From Isochrysis galbana (lineage: Eukaryota; Haptophyta; Isochrysidales; Isochrysidaceae), in assembly GCA_018136815.1 (NCBI GenBank), contig CM030943.1, forward strand, positions 3,052,002-3,116,001: 64,000 nucleotides of DNA. Reading direction: 5' to 3'. The translations under genes were made by a program, and so were the position numbers. The notes under the pieces are model-generated. The model did not search any database. It was not told the DNA's origin and was given only the letters and a program-made list of their open reading frames with translations. Shown here piece by piece: positions 21,840 to 33,741 of this stretch; the first letter of the stretch is position 1; every line of letters begins with the position of its first letter.

Positions 21840-22900
21840 TCATGCCGCCTTGCTTTGGAGTTGCAGCGCTCGCTGGAACGCCGCCATCCAGGCGGCAAGC
21901 GCCTTACCGGATTGCTGCATCATTGCCGACGACTCTAGCTGCGGCTCCGGCTCTCTATCATCTTGTCGATCGACGCGGAAAAGAAGAGTTCGATCGTGCG
22001 TTGAAACCTGGATTGGGAGGCGCCCCATGAATATTGGCAGAGATCATCCTTGGCAGGCGTGGGCGCTGCAGGCACCTCGAAGTGGAAGTCCGACTGCACA
22101 GACCGGACGGAGACACCAGTGATGTCGAAGATACTCTCCGCCTTCTCGTGTGGCTCGGCACTCTTGAAAAGGTAGAAGCGGTTCACGTGCACGACACCCC
22201 TGCATGGCCGACCGGTGAACTAAGCATTTGCGCGCCCGCTTACGCCGCTCCACTCCGCCTGTGTTGGGCTATGCAAAGGATTCCTTACTACAGCGTGCAT
22301 GGGGGCGCTCACCATCGACGCTTCCACAACTTGAGCAGGTCGCCCTCTCGAAGAAGCCAGCCAGCATGAAGCGCATCCTCCGCCCTCAGGTCATCGACTG
22401 CCACAAATTGTGCAAGTGGCACAATGTTGCTGCCGAGGGCTAGCGTCTGCCTCACTGGAATCCTTTTGATGAGATCTCCTTCGTCGTGCAATTCCTATGG
22501 TGGAAAAATGTAGCACTGGCGATGAAGCCCCTCACCGCGCGCGGGGGGACGCCACCTGCTCTGCTACAGACCTGCAGTCCGAATCGCGACTTGCATGAAA
22601 CTAGCTTTTCGTCGAGGAAGACGAAGGGCAAGTCACCACGATGGCATGCATGCTTCAGCCCGTTGTCGTCGAGTAATCTTTTTAGCCAGCCGAGCCTCGT
22701 CGGTTGGGTCGACAAGTCCACCTGCACGGCGCGGAGCTGGAGTGGCCGCGCGTGCCCACGAAGAGAGGCAGCATCGGCCCGAGCGCCGCGGTGAGCATTA
22801 TTCTGTGGGAGATGCGCACCTCTTGAAACCGTGCCCCAAGATAGCCAAGGAGGGCACATGCTCGCCGAGACCGCGCGCGCGTGCCGCGGATGATGTTGCA
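21840..22900 (-). CDS. PH-domain protein, C-terminal exons
   Basis: Three exons join in phase on the minus strand: about 22454-22313, 22199-22076 and 22007-21840. They form one pleckstrin-homology fold: ALHAGWLLREGDLLKLWKRR, HVNRFYLFKSAEPHEKAESI, then DFHFEVSTHDRTLLFRVD and the C-terminal helix with the invariant Trp (LAAWMAAFQRAL). The stop is TGA at 21840-21842. PH domains bind phosphoinositides or proteins and bring the host protein to membranes. Further coding exons probably lie at 22460-22900 (EVRISHRIMLTAALGPMLPL), but the start was not found. The gene may be the 3' end of the villin-like gene immediately upstream. Confidence 0.6.
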
Positions 22901-23239
22901 CCTGAATCGCACCACGGGCGGGAGTGATGAGGATGGCGTGCGCGCCTAGCGCGTCTAGACAGACGGGTGGGGTGACGGGGGGGGGGGGGGGGGGGGGAAC
23001 GGGACGGGCCCGGGCACGTACGAGGACGTGAAGACGACCATCCGACGTAGCACGGAGCGATCAACTTGAAGAAGTGGGCCAGCCGACGGGCTCGCGATGG
23101 TCGGCCAGACGTGTTCGCGCAAGACGGTACCTATCAAACCTATCGCGCAAGAAGAGCCGCGGGAAAGTTAGGCGGCCAACTGCCTGCATCGAGCGCACCC
23201 GCCATCTCCACGAACCATGACAAATCGGCCTACCTGCTT

Positions 23240-26200
23240 CTCTAAAGGCGGCGTCGCGCCGTTGCGCCAGCGCGTCGACTGAATACGGCATGTCCATCCA
23301 ACCATGGAAGACGCGGCGAAACTCGTCGGGTTCCGCGCCAGGCAAGACGTGACTGCGCATTCGGGATCGGACCTCAGCGAATGATCTCGCTAGTATGGAA
23401 GGCGTAGTGGCCGCGCCACACCTGACTTGCAACGCCGGCTTCAAGCGCTTGGCGTACCTACAGTGTCCAGGGCGCGGTGGTGAGAGGGTCGGGCGGCGTA
23501 CGGTCGGTGCACTCGGGGGACATATCGCTTGGGGCGAAAAGGACCGCACCGGTACGCCAGATTCATGGCGAGCGCCTCGTCCTCCTCGAAGGCATTGGTG
23601 CCCACCCAGACAAACATGCACACGCTAGCGTCGATGATGCAAACCTGCAGCGTCGTGCGCAGCTACTCAGTTGGGGTTCCGAAGAGCACGGGCGCCATGG
23701 AGGCGTTGCCGGTGGGTAGGGACGTTTTACAACTCACCACATCCGCCCGCAGCATCGACTGAAGCGGACTGCCGCCACGTCGCCGCATGCGCACTACGCG
23801 ATGAGCACCGCGCCCTCGAGCGTAGATGCGCCAACTCGTGGGCTCTCGCCCCGCCTGAGAAGACGCTTCGTCGGGTCAGGAGGCGGGCCATCGCTTGGGT
23901 GCACCAGGATGAGGCTGCAGACCTGCGCACGCCTCCATTCGGCGGCTCGTAATCTAGCGTCATTGAGCGCGAGCGTGGGTGAGCCGGCCATGCTCGCGGT
24001 CCGAAAGGTGTCCCAGAACGCTTGTGGCTCGAGCCCTTCGGCTACCTGCGGCGGCGCCACATGTCGGTCGATGAGTGCCTGATGCCGATGTTTATGCGCA
24101 GGCAAGCCTAGGTCTCACCTTGGTGAGAGGCAGCGAGAGCGCGCGAGTAAATCGTTGTGCGATACTCGTTGAGGCCACCTGGAACATCGCATGGTAGTAC
24201 GGGCGCATGAGCGGGGGTCACAGCCGACGATCCATCGGCGGGGCGGTGACCGCGCACCTGAAGCAACGCCGAGCTCTGCTGGCCCATCCACATGAAGACG
24301 GCGCCGGCTCGCCGATTGACGCTCAGAAAGACATCGTTTGAGTTGAGGGATTCGGGCGTGAGTGCCACCTGAGGACGTTGTGACCGGTGTAGGGCCGCGT
24401 GCGACCCTATGCTGCGACGTCGGAGAAGCGCACCTCTCGCGCGGACATCGCCAGAAGCGAGCGGCCATATCGCTTCACGTGAATCAAGCCGGCCTCGAGC
24501 GACTGAAGCGACGTGAACGTCGGCTCGTCCTCCCCAGCTATGTCGTTGCTCTGCCTGTGGGCGCGCATCGGTGATGAGCCGCGGAGGGCGTGTGCAAGTG
24601 GCGGCGTGGCGCCGCACCCTCCAGACGACCGCCTCGACCCGTTGGCACGGGTGAGTGGGTGCTGCCCAACCAGAACAATCATGCCCTCCATCAGGTCGAT
24701 GAAGGCGGGCGACTCCTCGTACTGCATGAACGTCTCCGGGATGGATAGCTGCGGCGGTGGCGTGGGGGGTGGGTCGGCGTGCGTTGCCTCCCCTTGGCAC
24801 CACCGGTTGGATGGTAGCAAGGGCACCGAGCGGTGGGGCGTGATGCCGGGGCGCAGCGGCTAGCAGGGCGCGACGCACAGACGGGACGGACGCCAACATC
24901 TCAGCCAGCTGGAAGCGCCACTTGAGGACCTCGAAGCCAGACACGTCGCGCCCCTGCCAGAAAAAGAGCATCGACCGTGGCTGCCCGCCGACGGAGAAGG
25001 AGTATACCACCTGCACGAACGCCGGCCCGCGCGTCGGTGCGGCGGGTACAGCGCGTGGGCCGGCGCGCGGGCTGGCGCGGACCATGTAAAAGTTTCCGGA
25101 CCAGAAGACCCCGCGCTCCGTGTCCGGTAACGGGTGCTGCCCATCTGAGCTAACGAGCCAGACGTTGAGCATCTCGGACTCTGGGTCGACCTGTGTGCGC
25201 GAAGGCCACACGGCAGCGTCGGAGGGTACGCAGCACCGCATGCGGGCCCGCTGCGCGGGGACGGCCGCCCACCTGATCCTTGGGCACCAGCGGCATGTCG
25301 CATCCGCCAGCCCAGGGGGCCCAAGCCGGATCGCCCTGCGCCTCGGCAAGCATGAGCGCGACCTCGGAGTCCATGGAAAGATGTGCCTGTGTCGGGGGGT
25401 GTCCGAGCGCTCGGAGGCTGCGCTGCCTGACTACGCCTCGCGTACCGGCCCGGGCCGCACCCACCTCGGACACCGATGAGGACGGGTACGGGCGGGCGAA
25501 GGTGATAGACGCGTGCAAGTTGGACTCGATCGCCCAATGCCAGCGGACAAAGTAGCTCCTGAAAATGGTGCTCTCCGAGCCCTCGCTCTCGCGGTGGATG
25601 GCCACGCCATCGCGCGCGCTCGAGACGTGGGTGGCCAGAGTGAGCGCCGCCCACCTCGCGTAGCCAGAGGAGGCTCGTCCCGCCCATACGAAAAGGTTGG
25701 CGTCGCAGTCGAGCACCAGCGCGCGCGTGCTGGCCAAAAGCGTCGAGCACAGCGGCTCTCGCCTCGCCTCGGCGCGCCAGACACGCAGCTCCGGCGGACA
25801 CACGAGCCGGCCGCGCTCTCTGCGCAGGCAGGCAGGGTGCGTCTCGATGCGGTAGACGCAGAGGAGCTCGGAGCGGATGGGAGCGCCCGGCCGGCACGAC
25901 GCCATGTGGCGGAGGAAGCGTGTGTAGGCCGACGGGGCGTCGGAGTCGGCCGGCGCGTCGGCCGGCGGCGGTTCCGGCTCGAAGCGCTCGTGCGCGGAGA
26001 GCACGTGCACCGCGGCGAGGCCCTGCCGGTCGTTGGAGCGGATGGCGTGCGAGAGCAGCATGGCATACGCCTTGTCTCTCAGCGAGGCCGTGTACCCGTG
26101 CCACTGGAAGATTTCGGAGCCTCCGCCCGATGCCGGCGCGTCGAGGACGTAGCACGTGCACTCGTCGAGTTCCTTCTCAGAGATCGACAGCTGCGTGAGC

Positions 26201-27507
26201 GGACCGAGGCAGCCCGGACGGCCTCCGCTCACGCAGAAGAGGCGGGCGGCGGCGGGCGGCGCAGAGCGTCTGCGCCAGCAGCTGGCCACCTCGCCACCCT
26301 CGGCGTAGGCCAGCCCGTCGAAGAGCCCGCGGAACGCCTCCGACTCGGAGCCCTCGCACTCGCGCAGCTGGCTGCACCGGTGGCCTATCTCGGCCTCGAC
26401 CGCGCAGCTCAGCTGCACCGAGAGCGCGGCGGCCGCGCCCGCCTGGTCGGCACCGCAGCGGCTGCCGATCCAGAAGTGCACGCGCCAAGGCAGCGTATGC
26501 GGCACGCCGCCGTCCGGCTCCGCCTCCTCCTCGGCCGAAGGGGCGCGCGACCGCGCAGCATGGGGCGAGGCCGAAGCGCCGGACGGCACGAGCAGCACGT
26601 ACGCGGCGCTTCGTAGCAGTCGCGCGGTACCGCTCGCCACCTGCGGGACGAGGTCGAAGTTGACGACGCGCCACAGCGCGTACGGGCCCGCGCCGAGCGC
26701 GCCCTCCACATCCTCGAGCGCCGACGCCTGGCCCTCATCGACGGAGAAGGCGCAAGCCGAGTGCGAGATGTAGTCCCGCCAGCTCAAGCCCCTCAGCCGC
26801 ACCGCGTCCGCCGGCGGCGCGTGGGGGTCGAGCTGCCTCTCCGCGCGCAGCGCGGGCGATCCGCCGCGCGCCGCCCCGCCCCTTCCGCCCTCGCCCTGCT
26901 CGAGGGGCTGGGCGTGCGAGGAGGAGGAGGCCGTACGCGAGGGCGAGGAGGAGCACCCCTCCGGCGCGTCCGCTCCAACGCCTCGCCGGCTGGCCACTCG
27001 GTCGATCTGCGCGTGGTGTGTGTGGTGAGGTGGGAGAAGACCCTTCCCAAGCCCCTCGTCGCTCGTGCGCTCTGGCAGCTGGAGCGGTAGCCCGTTTGTG
27101 AGAGCATCGAGGAGGAGAAGAAAAGAATCGAAAGAGTGATATCTCCTGCACCACGCTCCGACGAGGGCTTGGAGGTAGTGTCGCAGTTGCTCACACATGT
27201 GCGCGACATAGTTGGGCTGCCTGCTCCCCATCCACCTCGCTCGTGGAAGCCAGGGAAGAGAAAGAGACGAAGTTCTCTCGAGAAACGAGTGGAGAGAGGA
27301 CAGAGTTGACAAGCGGAGCTCGTAGTAGGTATTCTGCGACGGATAGGCGCCCAGGTGAGAGGTAAGCCGCACAAGGTAGACCAGGTGATCGTACGACACC
27401 CCTACACACCGCCGAGATTCGGCACGGGGCACATCGACAGAGAGGAACGAGGAGCGGCTAGAGGAGGGAGGGGCGCGCCGAGAGACGATCATTGCGTCGC
27501 GGAGCAC
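23240..27507 (-). CDS. Gelsolin/villin-family actin-binding protein
   Basis: A long exon (about 27507-25273, phase 0 end) is followed by short exons. Gelsolin repeats can be followed in order: ALWRVVNFDLVPQV, VHFWIGSRCGADQAGAAAA and GLAYAEGGEVA (repeat 1); ARLFCVSGG, GGGSEIFQWHG (2); LVLDCDANLFVWAGR (3); VWLVSSDGQHPLPD, MLFFWQGRDVS from the exon at 25190 (4); SLNSNDVFLSV, FMWMGQQSS near 24300 (5); and IIDASVCMFVWVGTNAFEE near 23600, with DEFRRVFHGWMDMPYSVD near 23290 (6). Six repeats indicate an actin-filament severing, capping or bundling protein. No villin headpiece was seen. The first roughly 240 residues are not family-like and may include an intron or a wrong start. Most exon ends after 25190 are approximate. 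Confidence 0.75.
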
Positions 27508-27849
27508 CTTCGTGAAGCTTATTTAAACCACCAGGATATGTGATACATGGTTGTGAGAAATGTTTGATACGAACGCGTCTGTCTCCGTTGGGTTTTTCCC
27601 ATGAACAAGGCTCGAGGAGAGAATAGTGGGACGGGGAGAGGAGTGCTGAGAGGCGTCGTTCGTCGAGGCCGACGGGGTCCGTTTATGAGAATACACAGAG
27701 CTCTTTAGAGAAATATATACCGTGCGAAGGGCGAGGGCGGCGGCTGCGAGGCACCGCTCGTCGCCGGACGGAGAGAGAGAGAGCCGCAGGGTATAAAAGT
27801 ATAAAAAGGTACAGTCGCGGATAAAAATAATCAAGTCGCGGATAAAAAT

Positions 27850-28559
27850 AATCAAACAACTGAGCGTTAGTACCACTACTGCCACTATCACGACACCTGA
27901 GCCGGGCCCATGGTAGTGCACCTGGGCCGCATCCCCGAAACTAATGACAAAGGGATGAGGGGGGGAAGGTAAAGAGGTGGAGATAATAATAATAAAACAA
28001 CTGAGCGTTAGTACCACTACTGCCACTAGCCCGGTACTATTATCACGACACCCCTCAGCGCACCTGCCCGTACGCCTTGACCCTAGATGGGAAATACGTA
28101 TTTACCGTATTTGGCCAGAGATTAAATACATATGTATTTGGCTGTATTTGAAGCGTGTCCTGGGTAGTGGGCCTCGAATGTATTTCAAATGTATTTGGCC
28201 GGAGGCCAAATACATATGTATCTGGCTGTATCGCTGTATTTGCAGGCCCCTGCACCGTATTTCCCATCTAGGGCCTTGACGTGCGTTGTCAATAGACACA
28301 TACGCATATGCACCCCTACGAGTCTCCCCCCTCGCAAACCCCCGGCTCCCATTCTAACTCCCCACCCACAAGCCACAAGCTACAATGACAATGAGGGAAA
28401 ACCCATCGGCGAGGCGCACCGACCTACGTCGGGCGACTCTCCGGGAAAAAGCACCGGGGGGGGGGGGGGAGGAACCTCTCGTCGTGAAGAAGAACGGCCC
28501 TTACAGCTCTCGCCGCGAGCGATCCTCGAGAAATAAAAGACTGTAGACAGCGCCTCGAG
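27850..28559 (+). mobile_element. Retroposon family F copy 1, interrupted by a MITE
   Basis: Begins CTGAGCGTTAGTACCACTAC (partial copy at 27857, fuller at 28003). Continues AGCCCGGTACTA, CTCAGCGCACCTGCCCG, TACAATG..GAGGGAAAACCC and GGCCCTTACAGCTC. Matches 55868-56328 (+) and 29737-29262 (-). Cut at 28559 by LINE copy C2. Confidence 0.65.
28081..28273. mobile_element. MITE, 193 bp, perfect 18-bp terminal inverted repeats
   Basis: Starts CCCTAGATGGGAAATACG and ends with its exact reverse complement. The 6-bp duplication CCTTGA lies at 28075-28080 and 28274-28279. The interior repeats TGTATTTGGC and GGCCAAATACA and is AT-rich, unlike its surroundings. No coding capacity. Confidence 0.85.
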
Positions 28560-28585
28560 TGTCGCATTCATCCTAGATGATGCGA
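28560..28585 (+). repeat. LINE 5'-terminal hairpin, type C
   Basis: TGTCGCATTCATCC followed by TAGATGATGCGA. Same fold as 13369-13395. Confidence 0.7.
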
Positions 28586-28811
28586 TTTCCAGGCTCTTGT
28601 TTCCAGGTCCTTCGCCGTGCGGCCACACGGTGAAGCTCAGGTACTTCTAGGTTGGTAGGGTTCGTCCCTAGCGATCTAGAATTCGAGTTCTCGTTTCTTT
28701 CCTTCTAGCCTGTTTGTCAGGTCTAGATTCCAGGTTTCCTCCTTTCGGGTAATCTTGACCCAAAGGAGCCAGGTTGCCTGTCACTCGCCGCGCGCTTGTC
28801 TCAGGCTCTCG

Positions 28812-29737
28812 CCAACCTACTTTTATAAGTGGGGGTCAATGGGGGCCTCGCGCCCCCCTCTTTCCATCGCGGACACCCCCCGGGGTGGGCCCGTACATTC
28901 AACCCCAGCCCCTGCCCTCTGGCAGGGGCAGGGCACTCATCAAATCAGCCCAGACCCCTAGTGGGCGCGGGCCGCGAGCCGCACTCCCAGGCCCGCATGG
29001 GCCTGCTCTCGTACTGACTCCCCCCCCCATCCCTGGTCGCCAGGCAGACAGAGGCCTCAGGGCGGCACCCAAGGCCAGCGAGGCGAGCGAGGGAGAGGCA
29101 GGGGGGGCCAGGGGCTGAGCCCCAGCCTCCACTGCCCCCTGAGCTGCCCCTGCTGGCCCTCTGGGCGCCCCTGAAGGACCTCTGAGAGCAGGCCATGGCG
29201 CGCCGCATGGCGACGCGCCGCAGGGACCGGGGCGGAAGAGAATGGAACGAGGGAGAGGGGGGGATTTGCACCCCCCCGATGGAGTGTGGTGAGAAACGAG
29301 CCCCGTTTGCGTTAGCAAACGGGCGAAGGGGGGCGGCTGGCGACAGGAGAGGCGAGAAGAAGGGAGTGGCTCAAGACGTCCCTGTGGCAGATATCGGGGG
29401 GCGCAGTCATTTATTTCTTCGAGGACCGCTCGCGGCGCGAGCTGTAAGGGCCGTTCTCCTTTTTTGACGAGAGGTTCCTTCCCCCCCCCCCGGTGCTTTT
29501 TCCCGGAGAGTCGGCCGGCGTCGACCGGACCGCCTCAATGGCTTTTTCCCTCATTTTAACTTGTGGGGAGTTAGAATGGGAGCCGGGGGCCTGCGAGGGG
29601 GGAGATGTGGAAGGGTGCATAGGAGTATGTATTTGTGACAACAGCACGCGCCAAGATGTACGGGCAGGTGCGCTGAGGGCTGTCGTGTTAGTACCGGGCT
29701 AGTGAGAGTAGTGGTACTAATGCTCAGATAGATTTGT
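28812..29737 (-). mobile_element. 926-bp F/G retroposon insertion with 16-bp target-site duplication
   Basis: The direct repeat TTGTCTCAGGCTCTCG flanks the insert at 28796-28811 and 29738-29753. It is single-copy in the uninterrupted partner C1 (about 13146-13161, reverse complement). Read on the minus strand, the insert starts with the family F sequence (CTGAGCATTAGTACCACTAC) and ends with the family G 3' end (AAAGTAGGTTGG). F and G are therefore the two ends of one element. No long ORF was seen. Confidence 0.75.
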
Positions 29738-30872
29738 TTGTCTCAGGCTCTCGGGTTACCTTGTGAAGGCTTGTTTAGCTTCTTGCAAGGCTTGTTGTTT
29801 CTTGTTGAGTTCCGGTTCTTGCTTGGGACTTGCTCACTTTCTTTCACTTTCGTTGTCGTCCAGGCCTGTTCTTCGTAGGTTCCGCTTGGCTTGGTTAGGG
29901 TTTCGTTGCCTTCCGGCGTTTGGCGTTGGCGTTCGGAAATTTCCTCTCACATTCCCTAGGTCCGCTACCCTTGGCTTGTAGGTCCTTGCTTCTTTCTTCT
30001 CGGTCAAGGTTTTGGCGAGCGAGTCGGTTGCTCTAGCCGCTCGAGATTTGAGGTTTAATTTGCCATCTCCCCTTGGAGATCGGTGTAGGTTCGCTTCCTA
30101 GGTGAGGGAATCTTTCCTCTTGATGCAAGCTACATGCAAGCCCTTGGCCCCTTTGGTGTTTCTTCCCCTTGGTTGCTACTCAGGGTCGTTCGTTAGAAGC
30201 GTCTAGAAGGTTCACGCTCAACGGCAAGATTTATTCGGTCGTGAAGATATCTCGTCGCGATCTGTATCCAAAGTGATCGCCGTGGTCGCGCGACATGACG
30301 CTCCCCTTCGGACTCTCCGCTACGTGGGAAGTTACAACGGAGACACGCTCCGGCCGTCGCTGCGGAGTCTCTCTCTCTCGCTCGCTCTCTCTCTCCGTCT
30401 CTCGCGACGTGTTTGAGTTATCGGTGATTTGGGGTCGCGGTTGCTTGATAATTTGCTTGGTTTGGGTGAATGATTCCGGTGTGTTCGTGAGTCGGTGTAT
30501 CCTGTTGTTCTCGGCTTCGTTGTCCGTCGTTGTTCGCTGCGTCGCTGCGCTCAAGCAGCCTAGGCTCCCTCCCTGAGGGAAGAGTTCTTTGTAGGTCTAA
30601 CAATCTCTTAAAACCCAACACACTAGGGCCGCTAGGAGCGCCTCGCCGCCCCACAGCCCTTCGTTCGCCGTTCGTTCCCCGTCCAGACACCCAAATGGGG
30701 TTGCCCGACCCAGTCCAGAATTTCATTCACCCGACTCCCGGTGGGGAGGAGGGCCAAAGCGCCGCGCTAGCCGCCGGTGCTGCTCGCGACGGAGTGACGG
30801 AGTGGCTCAGAGCCCTCCGGCTCCGCTCGACTCGACATCGAGATACGAGATACCTGCCACAGTGGTTCCCGT

Positions 30873-31079
30873 AGGAAGAAAGGTGGGGAAACTTCATTTC
30901 TCCTCGATCGAGAGAAAGAGAGAGGGCCGAGGGCGCTCCACAACCCAAGATCCTATGCGTCCACGCGAAGCTTTTGACCGAGAACGAGAGAAAGCAGAAA
31001 GCAGAGAATTATAACAATAAATGCCGAACGACGAAGAGAAGAGAGAAGCCTAACGAGCGTCGATTCGCGAATGCGACAC
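30873..31079 (-). mobile_element. LINE type D 5' UTR fragment, inverted against C2
   Basis: Near copy of 20765-20970, including AAGCGAAGCTTTTGACCGAG and the end hairpin. It is joined at about 30872 head-to-head to the ORF1 of copy C2. Confidence 0.7.
31059..31079 (-). repeat. LINE 5'-terminal hairpin, type D
   Basis: Minus-strand TGTCGCATTCGCGAATCGAC. Confidence 0.7.
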
Positions 31080-31232
31080 TTTGGCTCGAGACTCGAGGTT
31101 CACGAGCTTGGACCGTGTGCTGGCCCCCGGTCCTCCCCCGGTAGCCGGTAGCCTGGGCTTCGCGGGCGGGCTTGGGCTTGTTTCGGGCCATGGGAGGCTA
31201 TGGGGTGGTTGTGTCTTGGTCTTGTGTCTTGT

Positions 31233-31482
31233 CCCTAGATGGGAAATACGTATTTACCGTATTTGGCCAGAGGCCAAATACAAATACATATGACATATGA
31301 AAATGTAAATGTATTTGGCTGTATTTAAATAGTATTTGAAGCGCGTCCTCGGCCAAGGAGTCCTCGGTTGTAGGCCTCGAATCTATTTGAAATGTATTTG
31401 TATTTGGCCGGAGGCCAAATCTATATGTATTTGGCTGTATTTGGAGGCCCCAGCACCCCAGCACCGTTTTTCCCATCCAGGG
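31233..31482. mobile_element. MITE, 250 bp, second copy
   Basis: Starts CCCTAGATGGGAAATACG. The right end has decayed (CCCATCCAGGG). The 6-bp duplication TCTTGT lies at 31227-31232 and 31483-31488. Same interior TGTATTTGGC motif as the copy at 28081, with an internal expansion. Confidence 0.8.
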
Positions 31483-31629
31483 TCTTGTCCACTAAGCGCC
31501 CTTGTCCACGTATACGCGGCAGCCCCTAGAGATTATACTGGTAGTAGTCGAGTAGTAGAAGTAGAAGTAGATTCGCTGGAGCCGTGGGAGGCGCCGCCGG
31601 CGGTGGGGCGTGATGCACGGCAGGTAGCC

Positions 31630-31631
31630 TC

Positions 31632-31682
<51 letters not shown>

Positions 31683-32100
31683 CTCGCACGCTCTCTCGCT
31701 CGCTCTCCCACCCACCCTCCCTCCCTCCCTCCCTCTCCCTCTCTCTCTCGCACGCTCTCCCGCTAGCTCTCCCACCCTTCCTCCCTCTCTCGCTCCCTCT
31801 CGCTCTTGCTCTCGGTCTCGCTCGCTCGGTCCCTCCCTCCCCCTCTCTCCCTCTCTCCCCCTCTCCCTCTCTCCCCCCCCCCCCCCTATCTATCTATCTC
31901 TATCTTCTGTTCTCTCTCTCTCCCCCCCTCTCTCCCTCTCGCTCTCTCTCCCCCTCACCCTCCCTCTCCCCCCCCCCCCCCAACTTCCCCCACCAGCGTC
32001 ATCGGCTCACACCCTTCACGCAGCGAGGGACAGAAGGGGGGAGAGAGGGAGGGAGAGGAAGGGGGAGAGAAAGAGGGGGCAGAGGGTAGAGACAAATTGC
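31630..32100. repeat. (CT)n and poly-C low-complexity tract
   Basis: A pure (CT) run at about 31633-31678 is followed by mixed C/T sequence and C-runs up to about 14, then a purine-rich part. It lies upstream of the MAD1 exons. Confidence 0.8.
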
Positions 32101-32415
32101 GGGACGAAGAGGCAGAGAGTGTGGGAGACGAGGGGAAGGGCTGTCTACGCTGAGCCCGTGGGAAGAGGGGACGATGGGCTGGGGTGGCACAGGGTGATAG
32201 GAGAAGTCAGACGACGAGGAGTGAAAGAGCGGAAGGGACGGTTGGAGGAAGAGCGATGGGGCAGATATGGAGGTACAGCGGGAGGAGAACCACCGTGAGG
32301 TCTCCTCCACACGCAGGATCTCGGGAGAGGATCCAAGCTTTCCACCCATAGCACACTTCTCTCCGCACGTGTATCCTAATGCCGCCCATCACGCTGCCAC
32401 CCTCTGTGAAGGTGT

Positions 32416-33741
32416 GTGGACGCGGCGACCGTCCTGAGCGGCAAGGACTTGAGGGTCACTCAAGCATCCGTCGCGCAAAAGGTAGAGGGAGGATCCAGCG
32501 CCGCACAACTGCGCGAGGCCGTGGACGGCATGGCCTTTCTCGGAGCTGGCGGTGGGCCGATAGAGGTGGAGGCACGTGTCGAGCAGCTTGTGCGGGCGGT
32601 GCGCGAGCGGGCGGCAGTTTGCCTTGCCGGCACCGCCAATGAACTACTCCAGCTCGAACGGCAGCTGCATGAGGCGCGGGCGAGCCTTGCGAGTGTGCCA
32701 GATGGCGGCGAAGCACTTCACTCCGCTCTGCAGAGCATTGACGCGTGCCGCGGCAGCCTCTCCAACGAGGGTCGGCGCTTTCAGAGGCTCATCGAGGCAC
32801 TGTCAGCGCCTGCGCACGATCCGGCGAGCTGGGCAGACTTTGGGGCGCCCTTACATCCTGACGGGCGTTGCAACGACTCGACTCGCCAGCGGCTGGGGGG
32901 ATCGCCGACCCGAGGACCCAAGGTGCATGCGCTCGCAGCCAAACTTGAAGTGCACGCTCCGCCCAGCCAACGGCTCGTCATCCTCTCGCGCGCGCAGATC
33001 CTGCATGTAAAGTGCAACCCAGCATCCGTCGCCGCAGCTGCCCACGCGAAACAAGCGTTGCCAATAGCAGAATCGCTCTCGGCTCGACAGACCAATTCGT
33101 CCGCGCACCAGGTGGCAGTGCTTGCACTCGTGCGCCGAGCTCCGAGCTTTTTGCCTTCATCCTTTGTTCGCTAGCCGAGCGGGCTCCTCGCCTGTTGAGC
33201 GTGGCCCGCCCCGCACGACACGCTGCGTGTGGCCCCTCGCACTCCCAGGCCGAATTAGACGAGCTCCGCCAACAGATACTCACCCTTCAGACCCAAAACA
33301 AGCGGCTCGCATCCGTGTTCAAGGGCAAGATTGAGGAGTTTCGAAAGGTGCACATCGCATCCTGGGTGTTGGCCGCACTCTCTCCTTGGCCTCACGACGG
33401 TGTGCCAACTTTGCGTAGGCCGTGCAGTCGCTCACCGGCTATCGCGTTGACCTGCACGAGAGCGGAGACCGACAATACCATCTGTACCTCGATTCCGAGG
33501 CCAACAAATCTCTCCGCTTCCGCTGCAATGCGCAAGGTGCGCGCTACTGGGAGACCCTCGGGACTATGGGCTACGCCGCCATTCCCACACCGTTTGGCCC
33601 CGGCCTTCAGGTGACTTCGAGCTTCTAGAATCGCCACTCGCCACGGAGATGCTTGACGTGCCCAAAATCCGACATCTCCTAGAGAGCAATCAGTCAATCC
33701 CCGCATTTGTCTGTGCGGTCCTACTCGAGCACACCTGCTGA
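32416..33741 (+). CDS. MAD1: Spindle-assembly checkpoint protein MAD1, C-terminal part
   Basis: Exons in phase: about 32416-32922, 32998-33111, 33249-33347, 33419-33536 and 33611-33741 (stop TGA), about 322 residues. The first exon is coiled-coil-like (VEQLVRAVRERAA, NELLQLERQLHEARASL). Then come ILHVKCNPASVA, matching the conserved VLHxxxNP of Mad1, the coiled segment LQTQNKRLASVFKGKIEEFR, and the C-terminal domain AVQSLTGYRVDL, RYxLYLDSE-like YHLYLDSEANKSLRF, ending SNQSIPAFVCAVLLE. Mad1 recruits Mad2 to unattached kinetochores. Full-length Mad1 is usually about 600-750 residues. No initiating ATG or upstream exons were recognised, so the 5' part is either missing or hidden beyond the repeats at 31.2-32.1 kb. 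Confidence 0.75.

Larger units (their letters stand above)
28560..30872 (+). mobile_element. LINE copy C2: 5' UTR and ORF1 start, interrupted
   Basis: Reverse-complement partner of copy C1 (12170-13395). The 5' hairpin is at 28560. The UTR is split after 28811 by a 926-bp insertion and resumes at 29738. ORF1 begins at about 30696 (GLPDPVQNFIHPTPGGEE) and is cut at about 30870, where an inverted type D 5' UTR is joined. Confidence 0.7.
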
